A DNA stretch of 64,000 nucleotides from Streptomyces sp. MMG1533 (GCF_001279775.1 NZ_LGDG01000001.1:124001-188000); one strand, 5' to 3'. Counted from the stretch's first letter, positions 8,310 through 17,583 are shown. Notes: a model not told the origin generated them from the letters alone. Made by a program: numbers and translations.

Positions 8310-8987
8310 ATGTTGTCGACAGGACTGCCGCAGGGAGCAGTGCCCAAGCTCGAACGGCCCGGCCCGCTGCGGGACCGCGTCTACGAGGCGCTGCTCGAAC
8401 TCATCACCACCCGCGCCCTGCAGCCCGGCCAGCACCTCGTGGAGAGCGAACTCGCCGGCCACCTCGGGGTCTCCCGGCAGCCGGTGCGCGAGGCGCTGCA
8501 GCGGCTGAACACCGAGGGCTGGGTGGATCTGCGCCCCGCCCAGGGCGCGTTCGTGCACGAGCCGACCGAGGAGGAGGCCGACCAACTCCTCACCGTACGC
8601 ACGCTGTTGGAGGCCGAGGCCGCCCGGTTGGCCGCCGCGAACTCGGACAAAGCCGGCATCGAGGCCCTGAACGAGATCCTGAAGCAGGGCAGGCTGGCGG
8701 TCGCCTCGGACGACGTGGACGCCGCCGTCGCCCTGAACGCCCGCTTCCACGGGAAGATCATGGAGCTGGCGGGCAACGCGGTCCTCGCCGAGCTCGCCGC
8801 GCAGGTCGACCGGCGGGTGCGCTGGTACTACACACCGGTCGCCCGGCAGCGAGGAAGTCAGTCCTGGGTCGAACACCAGGAGCTGATCGCAGCGATCGAA
8901 GACCGTGACGAACAGCGCGCCACCGATCTCATGCGGCAACACACCGAGCACACGCGCCGCTCGTACCACGCCCGCCAACGACCCTGA
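8310..8987 (+). CDS. GntR-family transcriptional regulator, FCD (FadR) subfamily
   Basis: A 225-residue repressor or activator. Residues about 15-75 are a winged helix (ESELAGHLGVSRQPVREALQRL, then the wing RPAQGAFV). The remainder is an all-helical FCD effector domain with conserved His residues in FHGKIMEL and in the C-terminal HTEHTRRS segment that usually hold a metal and a carboxylate ligand. I choose ATG 8310 because GAGGAGGGGG precedes it by six bases; an upstream in-frame codon lacks such a site. FCD regulators commonly sense small organic acids. Related palindromes stand before its own gene, the OFA transporter and the oxc/sucC pair, so it is the likely controller of the oxalate gene set. 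Confidence 0.88.
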   Translation: MLSTGLPQGAVPKLERPGPLRDRVYEALLELITTRALQPGQHLVESELAGHLGVSRQPVREALQRLNTEGWVDLRPAQGAFVHEPTEEEADQLLTVRTLLEAEAARLAAANSDKAGIEALNEILKQGRLAVASDDVDAAVALNARFHGKIMELAGNAVLAELAAQVDRRVRWYYTPVARQRGSQSWVEHQELIAAIEDRDEQRATDLMRQHTEHTRRSYHARQRP

Positions 8988-9006
8988 CCCTCAAGGGGCT
9001 TGACCC

Positions 9007-9885
9007 TCAGAAGGCGTCCGCGTGCGTCCTCGCCCAGTCGGCGAAGGCACGCGGCGCCCGGCCGGTGACCTCCCGCACCGTCGGCAGGACCACCGACTCG
9101 TCCAGGGTGCCGTCGACGAAGAAGCCGAAGAACGCGTCGACGTACGGCGTCGGCATGCCGGCCGCCTCCAGCTCGACGCGTGCCTCCTCGTGCGAGAGCC
9201 CGACGGCGTGCAGGTCCCGGCCCAGCACCTCGCCGAGGATCCGGACCCGGTCGGGGCAACAGCGCCTCGGGGCCGGTCACTTCGAGGACCCGGCCGGCGA
9301 ACTCCTCGGACAGCAGGCGCGAAGGGCGACCTGCGCGATGTCGTACGGATCGATGTCGGTGGTGTACGCGTCCGGGAACGGCACCCGCACCGTGCCGCCC
9401 TTGCGGATCTGGTCCGCGAGCTGCAGTGAGTTCGACATGAAACTCGTCGGCCGTACGAACGTCCACTCCATCCCCGACTCACGCACCGCGTTCTCCGCGT
9501 CCGTCAGATAGCCGACGACCGCGTTGCTCGTGTCGCCGATGCCCGCCGACAGGCCGGAGAGCAGGACCACCCGCCGGGCGCCCGCGGCCCGCGCGTCCGC
9601 CAGGACCTGCCGCTGCCCGCTGTAACCGGGCATCAGGAACAGGGCCGTCACGCCGTCCAGCGCATCTCGCACCGTCCCCGGCTCGTTCAGGTCGCCCGCC
9701 ACCGCCTCCGCCCCCGGCGGCAGTCCGTCCGCCCGGCCCGCACGGCTCAGCGCCCGCACCGGCTTCCCGGCCTCGGCCAGCGCACGGACCAGTTCGGCAC
9801 CCACGTTCCCCGTCGCACCCGTCACCAGCAACACCGGGTCCCGCTCTCCCCGCCCCGGGCCGCGCCGACCCGGTGTCGTGCCCAT
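9007..9885 (-). pseudogene. NmrA-type NAD(P)-binding reductase with two compensating frameshifts
   Basis: The frame opens at ATG 9885 and reads MGTTPG... then VLLVTGATGNVGAELVRALAEAG, a Rossmann motif, followed by the NmrA/azoreductase-like core (FLMPGYSGQRQ, SGMEWTFVRPTSFMSN, TTDIDPYDIAQVALRA). Near 9310 similarity jumps to another frame (LLSEEFAGRVLEVTGPEALLP) and near 9255 it returns to the first frame, which continues as VLGRDLHAVGLSHEEA... to the stop at 9007. Frame one alone would stop at 9277. The pair of shifts restores the frame, so either two sequencing errors or a recent disabling pair explains it. If intact it would be an atypical SDR acting as NADPH sensor or quinone reductase. 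It is convergent with the GntR gene. Confidence 0.65.
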
Positions 9886-10062
9886 CCTGCGGTGCGGGCC
9901 CGGCCGGCACCAGGGCACCGGAACTCCCCCAATGGTCTTTGTCCTGTGAGTGGAGAAAGTTGGCAGCAATCTCTGCACAGCTTCTTCCCAGGTTCGGCAG
10001 CCGCTGCTACGTTCCCCTCGAAAGCCCGGCAACAGGTGGCCGATTGAGGCGGGGAGGGGCTC

Positions 10063-11253
10063 GTGAGACGCATGACGGCACGACCCGCGAATGCCCATCA
10101 GGCCCGCCTGCTCAAGCTGCTGCGGGACGACGGTCCCAACTCCCGTGCTCAGCTGGGGGATCAGGTCGATCTGTCGCGGTCCAAGCTGGCCGTGGAGGTC
10201 GACCGGCTGCTGGAGACCGGCCTGGTCGTGGCCGACGGACTCGCCGCCTCGCGCGGCGGTCGCCGCTCCCACAACATCAGGCTCGCCCCGGGCCTGCGGT
10301 TCCTCGGCGTAGACATCGGCGCGACCTCGGTCGACGTCGCCGTCACCAACGCCGAACTGGAGATCCTCGGCCACCTCAACCAGCCCATGGACGTCCGCGA
10401 GGGCCCGGTCGCGGTCTTCGAGCAAGTCCTGTCCATGACAGCGAAGTTGAAGGCCTCGGGACTCGCGGAGGGGTACGACGGCGCCGGCATCGGCGTCCCC
10501 GGCCCCGTCCGCTTCCCCGAGGGCGTCCCGGTGGCTCCGCCGATCATGCCGGGCTGGGACGGCTTCCCCGTCCGGGAGGCGCTCAGCCAGGAACTCGGCT
10601 GTCCGGTCATGGTCGACAACGACGTGAACCTGATGGCGATGGGGGAGATGCACGCGGGCGTCGCACGCTCCGTGGGCGACTTCCTGTGCGTCAAGATCGG
10701 CACAGGCATCGGCTGCGGCATCGTCGCCGGCGGTGACGTCCACCGCGGCGTGACAGGCAGCGCGGGCGACATCGGACACATCCAGGCCGTGCCCGACGGA
10801 CGACCGTGCGCCTGCGGCAACCGGGGCTGCCTGGAAGCCCACTTCAGCGGGGCGGCCCTCGCCCGGGACGCCGTGGACGCGGCCCAGCAGGGCCTGTCGG
10901 CAGAACTCGCGACCCGCCTGGAGACGAACGGCGGCCTCACCGCCGTCGACGTCGCCGCCGCGGCCGCCGCGGGCGACGCCACCGCTCTCGACCTGATCCG
11001 CGAGGGCGGCGACCGCGTCGGCCAGGTCATCGCAGGCCTGGTCAGCTTCTTCAATCCAGGCCTGGTGGTGATCGGCGGCGGGGTGACCGGCCTCGGCCAC
11101 ACCCTGCTCGCCGCGATCCGCACCCAGGTCTACCGCCAGTCGTTGCCGCTCGCGACCGGCAACCTCCCCATCGTCCTGGGGGAGTTGGGCCCCACCGCCG
11201 GAGTCATCGGCGCGGCCCGCCTCATCAGCGACCACCTGTTCTCGCCCGCGTAG
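10063..11253 (+). CDS. ROK-family transcriptional regulator
   Basis: 396 residues: an N-terminal MarR-like winged helix (residues about 12-65, HQARLLKLLRDDGPNSRAQLGD), then a ROK sugar-kinase-like domain with the phosphate loop LGVDIGATSVDVAV, the CVKIGTGIGCGIV motif and the zinc-binding signature CACGNRGCLEAHFSG. The likely start is GTG 10063, after GGGGAGGGG; ATG 10072 is also possible. ROK regulators of this type (NagC/XylR-like) repress sugar import operons until a sugar binds. It is read toward the ribose-type ABC operon 224 bp downstream, whose leader contains the six-unit repeat array. Confidence 0.92.
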   Translation: MRRMTARPANAHQARLLKLLRDDGPNSRAQLGDQVDLSRSKLAVEVDRLLETGLVVADGLAASRGGRRSHNIRLAPGLRFLGVDIGATSVDVAVTNAELEILGHLNQPMDVREGPVAVFEQVLSMTAKLKASGLAEGYDGAGIGVPGPVRFPEGVPVAPPIMPGWDGFPVREALSQELGCPVMVDNDVNLMAMGEMHAGVARSVGDFLCVKIGTGIGCGIVAGGDVHRGVTGSAGDIGHIQAVPDGRPCACGNRGCLEAHFSGAALARDAVDAAQQGLSAELATRLETNGGLTAVDVAAAAAAGDATALDLIREGGDRVGQVIAGLVSFFNPGLVVIGGGVTGLGHTLLAAIRTQVYRQSLPLATGNLPIVLGELGPTAGVIGAARLISDHLFSPA

Positions 11254-11255
11254 AC

Positions 11256-11403
11256 ACCGACTTCATACGGCACACCGGCTGTCGACGGCATACGGCACAC
11301 CGTCGACCGCATACGGCACGTACATCGTCGACCCCATACAGCAGACCCGACGTCGACCGCATATCGCATCCGCACACGCGCGGTCGACCGAATACAGCAC
11401 ACC
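11256..11403. repeat. Six-unit direct-repeat array upstream of the sugar ABC operon
   Basis: Six copies of a unit with consensus GTCGACCGCATACGGCAC begin at 11256, 11281, 11302, 11327, 11352 and 11383 (spacings 25, 21, 25, 25, 31). Units two to six all start with GTCGAC; the first has ACCGAC. The CATACGG/CATACAG part is best conserved. The array fills most of the gap between the ROK gene stop and the ABC ATPase start. It may be a multi-site operator for the ROK protein, an expanded dispersed repeat, or both. Its complement reads CCGTATGCGGTCGAC, the same sequence found in several genes of the window. Confidence 0.75.
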
Positions 11404-11410
11404 AGCACCG

Positions 11411-11442
11411 CGCCCTGCCCCGCCCTGCCCTGCCCTGCCCTG
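11411..11442. repeat. Short CCCTG/GCCCTG tandem repeat in the ABC operon leader
   Basis: Cytosine-rich five- to ten-base units (CGCCCTGCCC twice, then TGCCC twice) end 36 bp before the ABC ATPase start. This is low-complexity sequence; no function can be read from it. Confidence 0.55.
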
Positions 11443-11477
11443 AATCCGGCCCGCACGCCTGCCAGGGGGACCCGCAC

Positions 11478-12995
11478 ATGGCACCACAACCCACGCTGCT
11501 CAGCATGTCCGGCATCACCAAGTCGTTCCCCGGAGTCCGGGCCCTCGACGGTGTCGACCTCGACGTCCAGGCCGGAGAGGTGCACTGTCTGCTCGGCCAG
11601 AACGGCGCCGGCAAGTCCACCCTCATCAAGGTCCTGGCCGGTGCCCACCAACCCGACACCGGCACCATCCGCTGGCGCGGCGAGGCCGTCACCCTCCGCT
11701 CGCCGATCGCCGCGATGCGCCTCGGCATCGCCACCATCTACCAGGAACTCGACCTGGTGGAACACCTGTCGGTGGCCGAGAACGTCCACCTCGGCCATGA
11801 ACCCACGACGGCCGGTTTCGTCGTACGGGGCAAGGCGGCGCGAGCATCAACTGCCGCCTTGCTGCGCCGACTTGGGCATTCGGAGATCGATCCCGCCCGT
11901 CTGGTGGGGGAGTTGTCGGCCGCCCAGCAGCAGATCGTGTCCATGGCGCGGGCGCTCTCGCACGACGTACGGCTCATCGTGATGGACGAACCGTCCGCCG
12001 CCCTCGACCCGGACGAGGTCGACAACCTCTTCCGGATCGTCGGCGACCTCACCGCCGACGGCGTCGCGGTCGTCTACATCTCGCACCGGCTGGAGGAGAT
12101 CCGCCGCATCGGCGACCGGGTGACCGTCCTCAAGGACGGACGGGCCGTCGCGGTCGGGCTGCCCGCGAAGACGACGCCGACCCGTGAGGTCGTCGCGCTG
12201 ATGACCGGGCGCAATGTCGAGTACGTGTTTCCCGAGCGGCCCTCGCAGGCGCCTGGCGGCGCCCCGGTCCTGGAGGTCCAGGGCCTGTCCCGCGACGGCG
12301 AGTTCGAACCCCTCGACCTGAGCATCCGTCCCGGCGAGATCGTCGGCCTCGCCGGACTCGTCGGCTCGGGCCGCTCCGAGATCCTGGAGACGATCTACGG
12401 AGCCCGGAAGGCCAGCGCCGGGCACGTCAGCGTCGGCGGACGCCCGCTGCGACCCGGCAGCGTCCGTGCCGCCGTCCGCGCCGGCCTCGGACTCGCCCCG
12501 GAGGAACGCAAGGCGCAGGCTCTGCTGATGCTGGAGTCGGTCACCCGTAATGTCTCCGTCTCCTCCATGTCCCGCTTCTCACGCGCGGGCTGGATCGACC
12601 GGGGCGCCGAACTGGGGGCCGCGCGGGCAGCGACCCGCGAGCTGTCGCTGCGGCCCGACAACCCGAACGTGCCGATCCGCACCCTGTCCGGCGGCAATCA
12701 GCAGAAGGCCGTCCTGGCCCGTTGGCTGCTGCGCGGCTGCCGGGTGCTGCTGCTCGACGAACCGACCCGCGGGGTCGACGTCGGCGCCCGCGCCGAACTG
12801 TATGCAGTCGTCCGTCGACTGGCTGATGAAGGCCTCGCCGTGCTGCTGGTCTCCAGCGAGGTCCCCGAGGTGCTCGGCCTCGCCGATCGTGTCCTGGTGC
12901 TGCGCGAGGGCCGCGTCGTCCACGCGGCGCCCGCCCGCGACCTCGACGAACACCGCGTACTCGACCTCGTCATGGAAGGAAGCCCCGCGTCATGA
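11478..12995 (+). CDS. Ribose/galactose-type sugar ABC transporter, duplicated ATPase subunit (RbsA/MglA family)
   Basis: 505 residues with two ABC domains in tandem. The first has Walker A GQNGAGKST (about residue 41) and Walker B LIVMDEPSAALD. Its signature loop is the weak SAAQQQ form. The second has the degenerate loop GLVGSGRSE, a good signature LSGGNQQK and Walker B VLLLDEPTRGVD, as usual in carbohydrate importers of the CUT2 class. It energises import with the permease (overlapping ATGA at 12992) and the lipoprotein that follows. The start has CAGGGGG upstream. A perfect ACTGTATGCAGT lies at 12797-12808 within the codons for the ELYAVV segment of the second domain. Confidence 0.94.
   Translation: MAPQPTLLSMSGITKSFPGVRALDGVDLDVQAGEVHCLLGQNGAGKSTLIKVLAGAHQPDTGTIRWRGEAVTLRSPIAAMRLGIATIYQELDLVEHLSVAENVHLGHEPTTAGFVVRGKAARASTAALLRRLGHSEIDPARLVGELSAAQQQIVSMARALSHDVRLIVMDEPSAALDPDEVDNLFRIVGDLTADGVAVVYISHRLEEIRRIGDRVTVLKDGRAVAVGLPAKTTPTREVVALMTGRNVEYVFPERPSQAPGGAPVLEVQGLSRDGEFEPLDLSIRPGEIVGLAGLVGSGRSEILETIYGARKASAGHVSVGGRPLRPGSVRAAVRAGLGLAPEERKAQALLMLESVTRNVSVSSMSRFSRAGWIDRGAELGAARAATRELSLRPDNPNVPIRTLSGGNQQKAVLARWLLRGCRVLLLDEPTRGVDVGARAELYAVVRRLADEGLAVLLVSSEVPEVLGLADRVLVLREGRVVHAAPARDLDEHRVLDLVMEGSPAS
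12797..12808. repeat. Intragenic ACTGTATGCAGT palindrome (dispersed motif copy)
   Basis: A 12-bp palindrome with one mismatched pair, followed 7 bp later by GTCGAC. It sits in conserved codons of the ABC ATPase and is the other-strand spelling of the copy in the fdhA-like gene at 3971. Confidence 0.55.
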
Positions 12996-14011
12996 CGCAG
13001 CCCGTCTCCCCGCCCAGGGACAGCGCCGACAAGGTGCCGTCGACGAATGAAGCCCCGGCATGGCGTTCCCTGGTGTTCCGCGCCGACGTGCGCACCCTGT
13101 CCCTCCTCGGCGTGCTCGCCGCGCTGATCGTCATCGGCGGCATCACCAAGCCGGACGAGTTCCTCGACACCCGCAACCTCCAACTCGTCCTCACCCAGGC
13201 CTCGGTGATCGGTGTCGTCACCGTCGGGATGACCTTCGTCATCACCTCCGGCGGCATCGACCTGTCCGTCGGCGCCATCGTCGCGCTCGCCTCGGTGTGG
13301 GCGACCACGGTCGCCACGCAGGAGTACGGCTTCGCGGGCATCCTCTTCACCGCGGTGCTCGTCGGCGTCGGCTGCGGCCTCGTCAACGGGCTGCTCATCG
13401 CGTACGGCGGGATGGTCCCCTTCATCGCCACCCTCGCCATGCTGGCCTCCGCGCGCGGTCTCGCCCTGCAGATCACCGACGGCCGCACGCAGATCGTCAC
13501 CGTCGACGGCATCCTCGACCTCGGTGAACGCGACTCCTACGTGCTCGGCGTCCCGCCACTGGTGATGGTGTTCGCGGTCGTGACGATCATCGGCTGGCTG
13601 GTGCTGAACCGGACCACCTTCGGACGCCGCACGGTCGCCGTCGGTGGCAACGCGGAGGCGGCCCGGCTCGCCGGCATCGACGTACGCCGCCAGCGGCTGT
13701 ACCTCTACCTGCTGTCCGGACTGTGCTGCGGCATCGCCGCCTTCCTGCTGATCATCCTGTCCGGCTCCGGCCAGAACACCAACGGCAACCTCTACGAACT
13801 CGACGCCATCGCGGCCGCCATCATCGGCGGCACCCTGCTCAGCGGGGGCCGCGGCACCATCACCGGCTCCGTACTCGGCGTCCTGATCTTCACCACGATC
13901 ACCAACATCTTCGCCCTGAACAACCTGCAGAGCGACGTCCAGCAGATCGCCAAGGGCGCGATCATCGTCGCCGCCGTGCTGGTCCAGCGCCGTACCGCGA
14001 GCACGACCTGA
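12992..14011 (+). CDS. CUT2-class sugar ABC transporter permease (RbsC family)
   Basis: 339 residues with eight to ten predicted membrane helices, and the family motif TSGGIDLSVGAIVAL (residues about 87-101) and VGGNAEAARLAGI near residue 215. These mark RbsC-like permeases that form a homodimeric channel for pentoses, hexoses or polyols. It overlaps the ATPase gene by four bases and is followed after 17 bp by the binding protein. No second permease is present, as expected for CUT2 importers. Confidence 0.93.
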   Translation: MTQPVSPPRDSADKVPSTNEAPAWRSLVFRADVRTLSLLGVLAALIVIGGITKPDEFLDTRNLQLVLTQASVIGVVTVGMTFVITSGGIDLSVGAIVALASVWATTVATQEYGFAGILFTAVLVGVGCGLVNGLLIAYGGMVPFIATLAMLASARGLALQITDGRTQIVTVDGILDLGERDSYVLGVPPLVMVFAVVTIIGWLVLNRTTFGRRTVAVGGNAEAARLAGIDVRRQRLYLYLLSGLCCGIAAFLLIILSGSGQNTNGNLYELDAIAAAIIGGTLLSGGRGTITGSVLGVLIFTTITNIFALNNLQSDVQQIAKGAIIVAAVLVQRRTASTT

Positions 14012-14028
14012 GGAAAGGGTTCACCGCC

Positions 14029-15087
14029 ATGCCAGAGCCGACTTATCCGAGCCGCTTCACCAGTCGCAGAGGACTGCTCTTCGGGACCGCCGCAGTCTCG
14101 GCCGGCGCCCTCCTTGCCGGTTGCACCAGCAACGACTCCAGTGACGACGAGCCGGCCGCGAACGACCAGCCGGCCGCCGAGGACAAGCCCGGGAAGCAGG
14201 TCACCATCGGCTTCGCCGGCCCGCAGGCCGACCACGGCTGGCTCAACGCCATCAACGACAACGCCAAGAACCGCGCGAAGAAGTACTCCGACGTCACCCT
14301 GGAGATCACCGAGGGCTCGAACGACACCGCCCAGCAGATCGGGCAGATCGAGACCCTCATCAACAAGAAGGTCGACGTCCTGGTCGTCCTGCCCGCCGAC
14401 GGCAAGGCGCTCACCCAGGTCGGACTCAAGGCGATGCGCGCGGGCATCCCGGTCGTCAACCTCGACCGGATCTTCAACACCCCGCAGGCGTACCGCTGTT
14501 GGATCGGTGGCGACAACTACGGCATGGGCCTCAACGCCGGCCACTACATCGGCGAGAAGCTCAAGGGGAAGTCCGGCGCCAAGGTCATCGAACTGGCCGG
14601 TCTCGACAACCTGGAGCTCACCAAGCAGCGCACCCAGGGCTTCGACGACGCGCTCAAGAACTATCCCGACATCAGGAAGGTGGCCCGCCAGGCCGCCGAC
14701 TTCACGGTCGAGTCCGGGCAGGCCAAGATGGCCCAACTCCTGCAGGCCCAGCCGAAGTTCGACGCGTTGTGGAATCACGACGACGACCAGGGCGTGGGAG
14801 CGCTGCGCGCCATCGAGCAGGCCGGGCGCGACGACTTCCTGATGGTCGGCGGCGCGGGCGCCCTGTCCGCCTTCCAGGCCATCAAGCAGGACAACGGCGT
14901 CCTGAAGGCGACCGTCCTCTACCCGCCGACCATGGCCGCCTCCGCGATCGACCTCGCCCGCGCCCTCGGCCAGACCAAGGGGGTGAGCGGTCTTGCCGAG
15001 TACGAGATCCCCGCGTCGATCACGCTCTACTCGGCTGTTGTGGACAAGGGCAACGTCGACCAGTACATGTCCACCGGCTTCAAGTGA
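14029..15087 (+). CDS. Sugar-binding lipoprotein of the CUT2 ABC importer (RbsB family)
   Basis: 352 residues. The signal peptide has a twin-arginine-like SRRGLLFGTAA and a lipobox LLAGC (Cys at residue 29), followed by an Asp/Glu-rich linker and a periplasmic-binding-protein type I fold (ITIGFAGPQADHGWLNAI, DVLVVLPADGKALTQ, WIGGDNYGMGLNAGHYIG). It would sit on the outer face of the membrane and deliver sugar to the permease. AGGAAAGGG precedes the ATG. The ligand is unknown; downstream enzymes suggest a glucoside-derived or inositol-like compound. Confidence 0.93.
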   Translation: MPEPTYPSRFTSRRGLLFGTAAVSAGALLAGCTSNDSSDDEPAANDQPAAEDKPGKQVTIGFAGPQADHGWLNAINDNAKNRAKKYSDVTLEITEGSNDTAQQIGQIETLINKKVDVLVVLPADGKALTQVGLKAMRAGIPVVNLDRIFNTPQAYRCWIGGDNYGMGLNAGHYIGEKLKGKSGAKVIELAGLDNLELTKQRTQGFDDALKNYPDIRKVARQAADFTVESGQAKMAQLLQAQPKFDALWNHDDDQGVGALRAIEQAGRDDFLMVGGAGALSAFQAIKQDNGVLKATVLYPPTMAASAIDLARALGQTKGVSGLAEYEIPASITLYSAVVDKGNVDQYMSTGFK

Positions 15088-15170
15088 GGTGTCCCGCCGA
15101 AGGGGCCCGGTTCGTCGACGGTCCGGGCTGCACCCCCCACCGCGCCACCACGACGAGGAGGACATCGCGT

Positions 15171-16469
15171 ATGGCACAGCCGCAGCAGTCAGCAGGGGCG
15201 GAGGCGAAGGGGCCGGTCATGGCCGGGGCCAGGAGTCCGGAGAGGGCCGAAGCCGAGAACACGAAGACGGCCGGGTCGCGGAGCCCGGCCGGTGCCGGGA
15301 AGCCGTCGCTGCGCGTCGGCATGATCGGTTACGCCTTCATGGGCGCCGCCCACTCCCAGGGCTGGCGCACCGCGGGCCGCGTCTTCGACCTGCCCCGCAC
15401 CCCGGTCCTGGCCGCGATCTGCGGGCGGGACGCGGCGGCCGTCAGCGCGGCGGCCGACCGGCACGGCTGGGCGTCCGCCGAGACCGACTGGCGTGCCCTG
15501 ATCGCGCGGGACGACATCGATCTCGTCGACATCTGCACCCCCGGCGACAGCCACGCCGAGATCGCCCTCGCCGCCCTCGCCGCCGGCAAGCACGTGCTGT
15601 GTGAGAAGCCCCTCGCGAACACCGTCGAGGAGGCCGAGGCAATGACGCAGGCGGCCGAAACGGCATATCGGCAAGGCAAGTTGGCGATGGTCGGCTTCAA
15701 CTACCGCCGGGTGCCCGCCACCTCCCTGGCCCGGTCGATGGTCGCCGACGGCCGCCTCGGAACCCTGCGGCACGTGCGGGTGACGTACCTTCAGGACTGG
15801 CTGGTGGACCCGCAGTTCCCGCTGACCTGGCGGCTGCGCAGGGAACTGGCCGGCTCGGGCTCGCTCGGCGACCTGGGCGCGCACATCGTCGACCTCGCCC
15901 AGTACCTGGCGGGGGAGCCCCTGGCCGGCGTCTCCGCGCTCACCGAGACGTTCGTACGCGAACGTCCGCTGCCCGGCGGCCCCAGCAGCGGCCTCACCGC
16001 GACCTCCGCCGCCGGCACCGGCCAGGTCACCGTCGACGACGCCGCCCTGTTCACCGGCCGCTTCACCTCCGGTGCCCTCGCCTCTTTCGAGGCCACCCGG
16101 TACGCCACCGGCCGCAAGAACGCCCTGCGCATCGAACTCAACGGCGAACTCGGCTCGCTCGCCTTCGACTTGGAGCGCCTCAACGAACTCGCGTATCACG
16201 ACGGTACGGAGCCCGGAGCGCACGCCGGCTTCCGCCGCATCCTCGTCACCGAACCCGACCACCCCTACCTGGAAGCCTGGTGGCCGCCGGGCCACGGCCT
16301 CGGCTACGAGCACACCTTCGTCCACCAGGCCCGCGACCTGGTCCACGCGATCGCCGAGGGCCGCCGACCCGAACCCTCCTTCGCCGACGGGCTCCAGGTG
16401 CAGCGCGTCCTGGCCGCGGTGGAGGAGAGCGCCGAGAAGAACTCCGTCTACACGCCCATAGCGGCCTGA
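15171..16469 (+). CDS. Gfo/Idh/MocA-family sugar or cyclitol dehydrogenase
   Basis: 432 residues. The conserved fold begins at about residue 45 ([22 protein letters not shown](P) binding), followed by [31 protein letters not shown] with the typical EKP motif and catalytic-type Lys. The C-terminal alpha/beta domain has the [21 protein letters not shown] segment. About 40 poorly conserved residues precede the fold, but GAGGAGGAC six to eight bases before ATG 15171 supports this start. Family enzymes oxidise or epimerise sugar hydroxyls, often at C3. It begins 83 bp after the binding protein and is followed 14 bp later by an isomerase-fold gene. Confidence 0.9.
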   Translation: MAQPQQSAGAEAKGPVMAGARSPERAEAENTKTAGSRSPAGAGKPSLRVGMIGYAFMGAAHSQGWRTAGRVFDLPRTPVLAAICGRDAAAVSAAADRHGWASAETDWRALIARDDIDLVDICTPGDSHAEIALAALAAGKHVLCEKPLANTVEEAEAMTQAAETAYRQGKLAMVGFNYRRVPATSLARSMVADGRLGTLRHVRVTYLQDWLVDPQFPLTWRLRRELAGSGSLGDLGAHIVDLAQYLAGEPLAGVSALTETFVRERPLPGGPSSGLTATSAAGTGQVTVDDAALFTGRFTSGALASFEATRYATGRKNALRIELNGELGSLAFDLERLNELAYHDGTEPGAHAGFRRILVTEPDHPYLEAWWPPGHGLGYEHTFVHQARDLVHAIAEGRRPEPSFADGLQVQRVLAAVEESAEKNSVYTPIAA

Positions 16470-16483
16470 GGAGGCCCCGCGAC

Positions 16484-17488
16484 ATGCCGCGCACCTTCAC
16501 GCTCTTCACCGGCCAGTGGGCCGACCTGCCGCTCGAAGAGGTCTGCCGCCTGGCCCGCGACTTCGGCTACGACGGGCTCGAACTCGCCTGCTGGGGCGAC
16601 CACTTCGAGGTCGACAAGGCTCTCGCCGACCCCTCGTACCTCGACTCGCGCCACCAGCTCCTCGACAAGTACGGCCTCAAGTGTTGGGCCATCTCCAACC
16701 ACCTGGTCGGTCAGGCGGTCTGCGACGCCATCATCGACGAACGGCACCAGGCGATCCTGCCCGCCCGGATCTGGGGCGACGGCGACGCGGAGGGTGTACG
16801 CCGGCGGGCCGCCGCCGAGATCGCCGACACCGCCCGCGCCGCGGCCGCCTTCGGCGTCGACACCGTCATAGGGTTCACCGGCTCCTCGATCTGGCACCTC
16901 GTCGCCATGTTCCCGCCCGCGCCGGAGTCGATGATCGAGCGCGGCTACGAGGACTTCGCCGAACGGTGGAATCCGATCCTCGACGTCTTCGACGCGGAGG
17001 GCGTGCGGTTCGCGCACGAGGTTCACCCCAGCGAGATTGCATACGATTACTGGACGACTGTATGCGCGCTGGATGCAGTCGACCGTCGACCGGCTTTCGG
17101 CCTCAACTTCGACCCGAGCCACTTCGTGTGGCAGGACCTCGACCCGGTCGGCTTCCTGTGGGACTTCCGCGACCGCATCTACCACGTCGACTGCAAAGAG
17201 GCCCGCAAGCGGCTGGACGGCCGCAACGGCCGCCTCGGCTCCCACCTGCCCTGGGGCGACCCGCGCCGCGGCTGGGACTTCGTCTCCGCGGGCCACGGCG
17301 ACGTCCCCTGGGAGGACGTCTTCCGGATGCTGCGATCCATCGACTACCGGGGGCCCATCTCCGTGGAGTGGGAGGACGCCGGTATGGACCGGCTGCAGGG
17401 CGCCCCCGAGGCCCTGGTCCGCCTCAAGGCGTACGACTTCGAGCCGCCGTCGGCCTCCTTCGACGCGGCGTTCGGCGGCAACGAGTAG
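16484..17488 (+). CDS. Sugar phosphate isomerase/epimerase family TIM-barrel enzyme (IolE-like)
   Basis: 334 residues of the AP-endonuclease-2-type TIM barrel. Metal-binding residues are visible in [35 protein letters not shown] and PISVEWED, the Glu/Asp/His set found in xylose-isomerase-like family members. A GAGGAGG site precedes the ATG. Proteins of this group act as IolE dehydratases, 3-keto-sugar epimerases or, as small partners, in cleavage of 3-keto-glycosides. The codons for [12 protein letters not shown] contain three GCATAC/GTATGC/ATGCAGTCGAC elements and look altered compared with what I would expect for the family (an Arg-Ala-Leu-Glu-like stretch). Confidence 0.88.
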   Translation: MPRTFTLFTGQWADLPLEEVCRLARDFGYDGLELACWGDHFEVDKALADPSYLDSRHQLLDKYGLKCWAISNHLVGQAVCDAIIDERHQAILPARIWGDGDAEGVRRRAAAEIADTARAAAAFGVDTVIGFTGSSIWHLVAMFPPAPESMIERGYEDFAERWNPILDVFDAEGVRFAHEVHPSEIAYDYWTTVCALDAVDRRPAFGLNFDPSHFVWQDLDPVGFLWDFRDRIYHVDCKEARKRLDGRNGRLGSHLPWGDPRRGWDFVSAGHGDVPWEDVFRMLRSIDYRGPISVEWEDAGMDRLQGAPEALVRLKAYDFEPPSASFDAAFGGNE

Positions 17489-17516
17489 AGCAACAGTGTT
17501 GCCCCTTCAGTGAGTT

Positions 17517-17538
17517 CCGGGATGACGGCGCATCCCGG
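17517..17538. terminator. Intercistronic hairpin
   Basis: CCGGGATG and CATCCCGG form an 8-bp perfect stem with a 6-base loop, without a U tract. A smaller palindrome GCAACAGTGTTGC lies just before (17490-17502). It lies between the isomerase and the secreted dehydrogenase, where it may be an mRNA processing or attenuation point. Confidence 0.4.
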
Positions 17539-17583
17539 CGAACCGCACCCGCACGTTCAACCGGCCCCATTCTGGAGGCACCC

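Noticed and set aside
11256..11403. CRISPR array
   Set aside because: Units are short and degenerate, intervals are only a few bases and unequal, and no cas gene is present.
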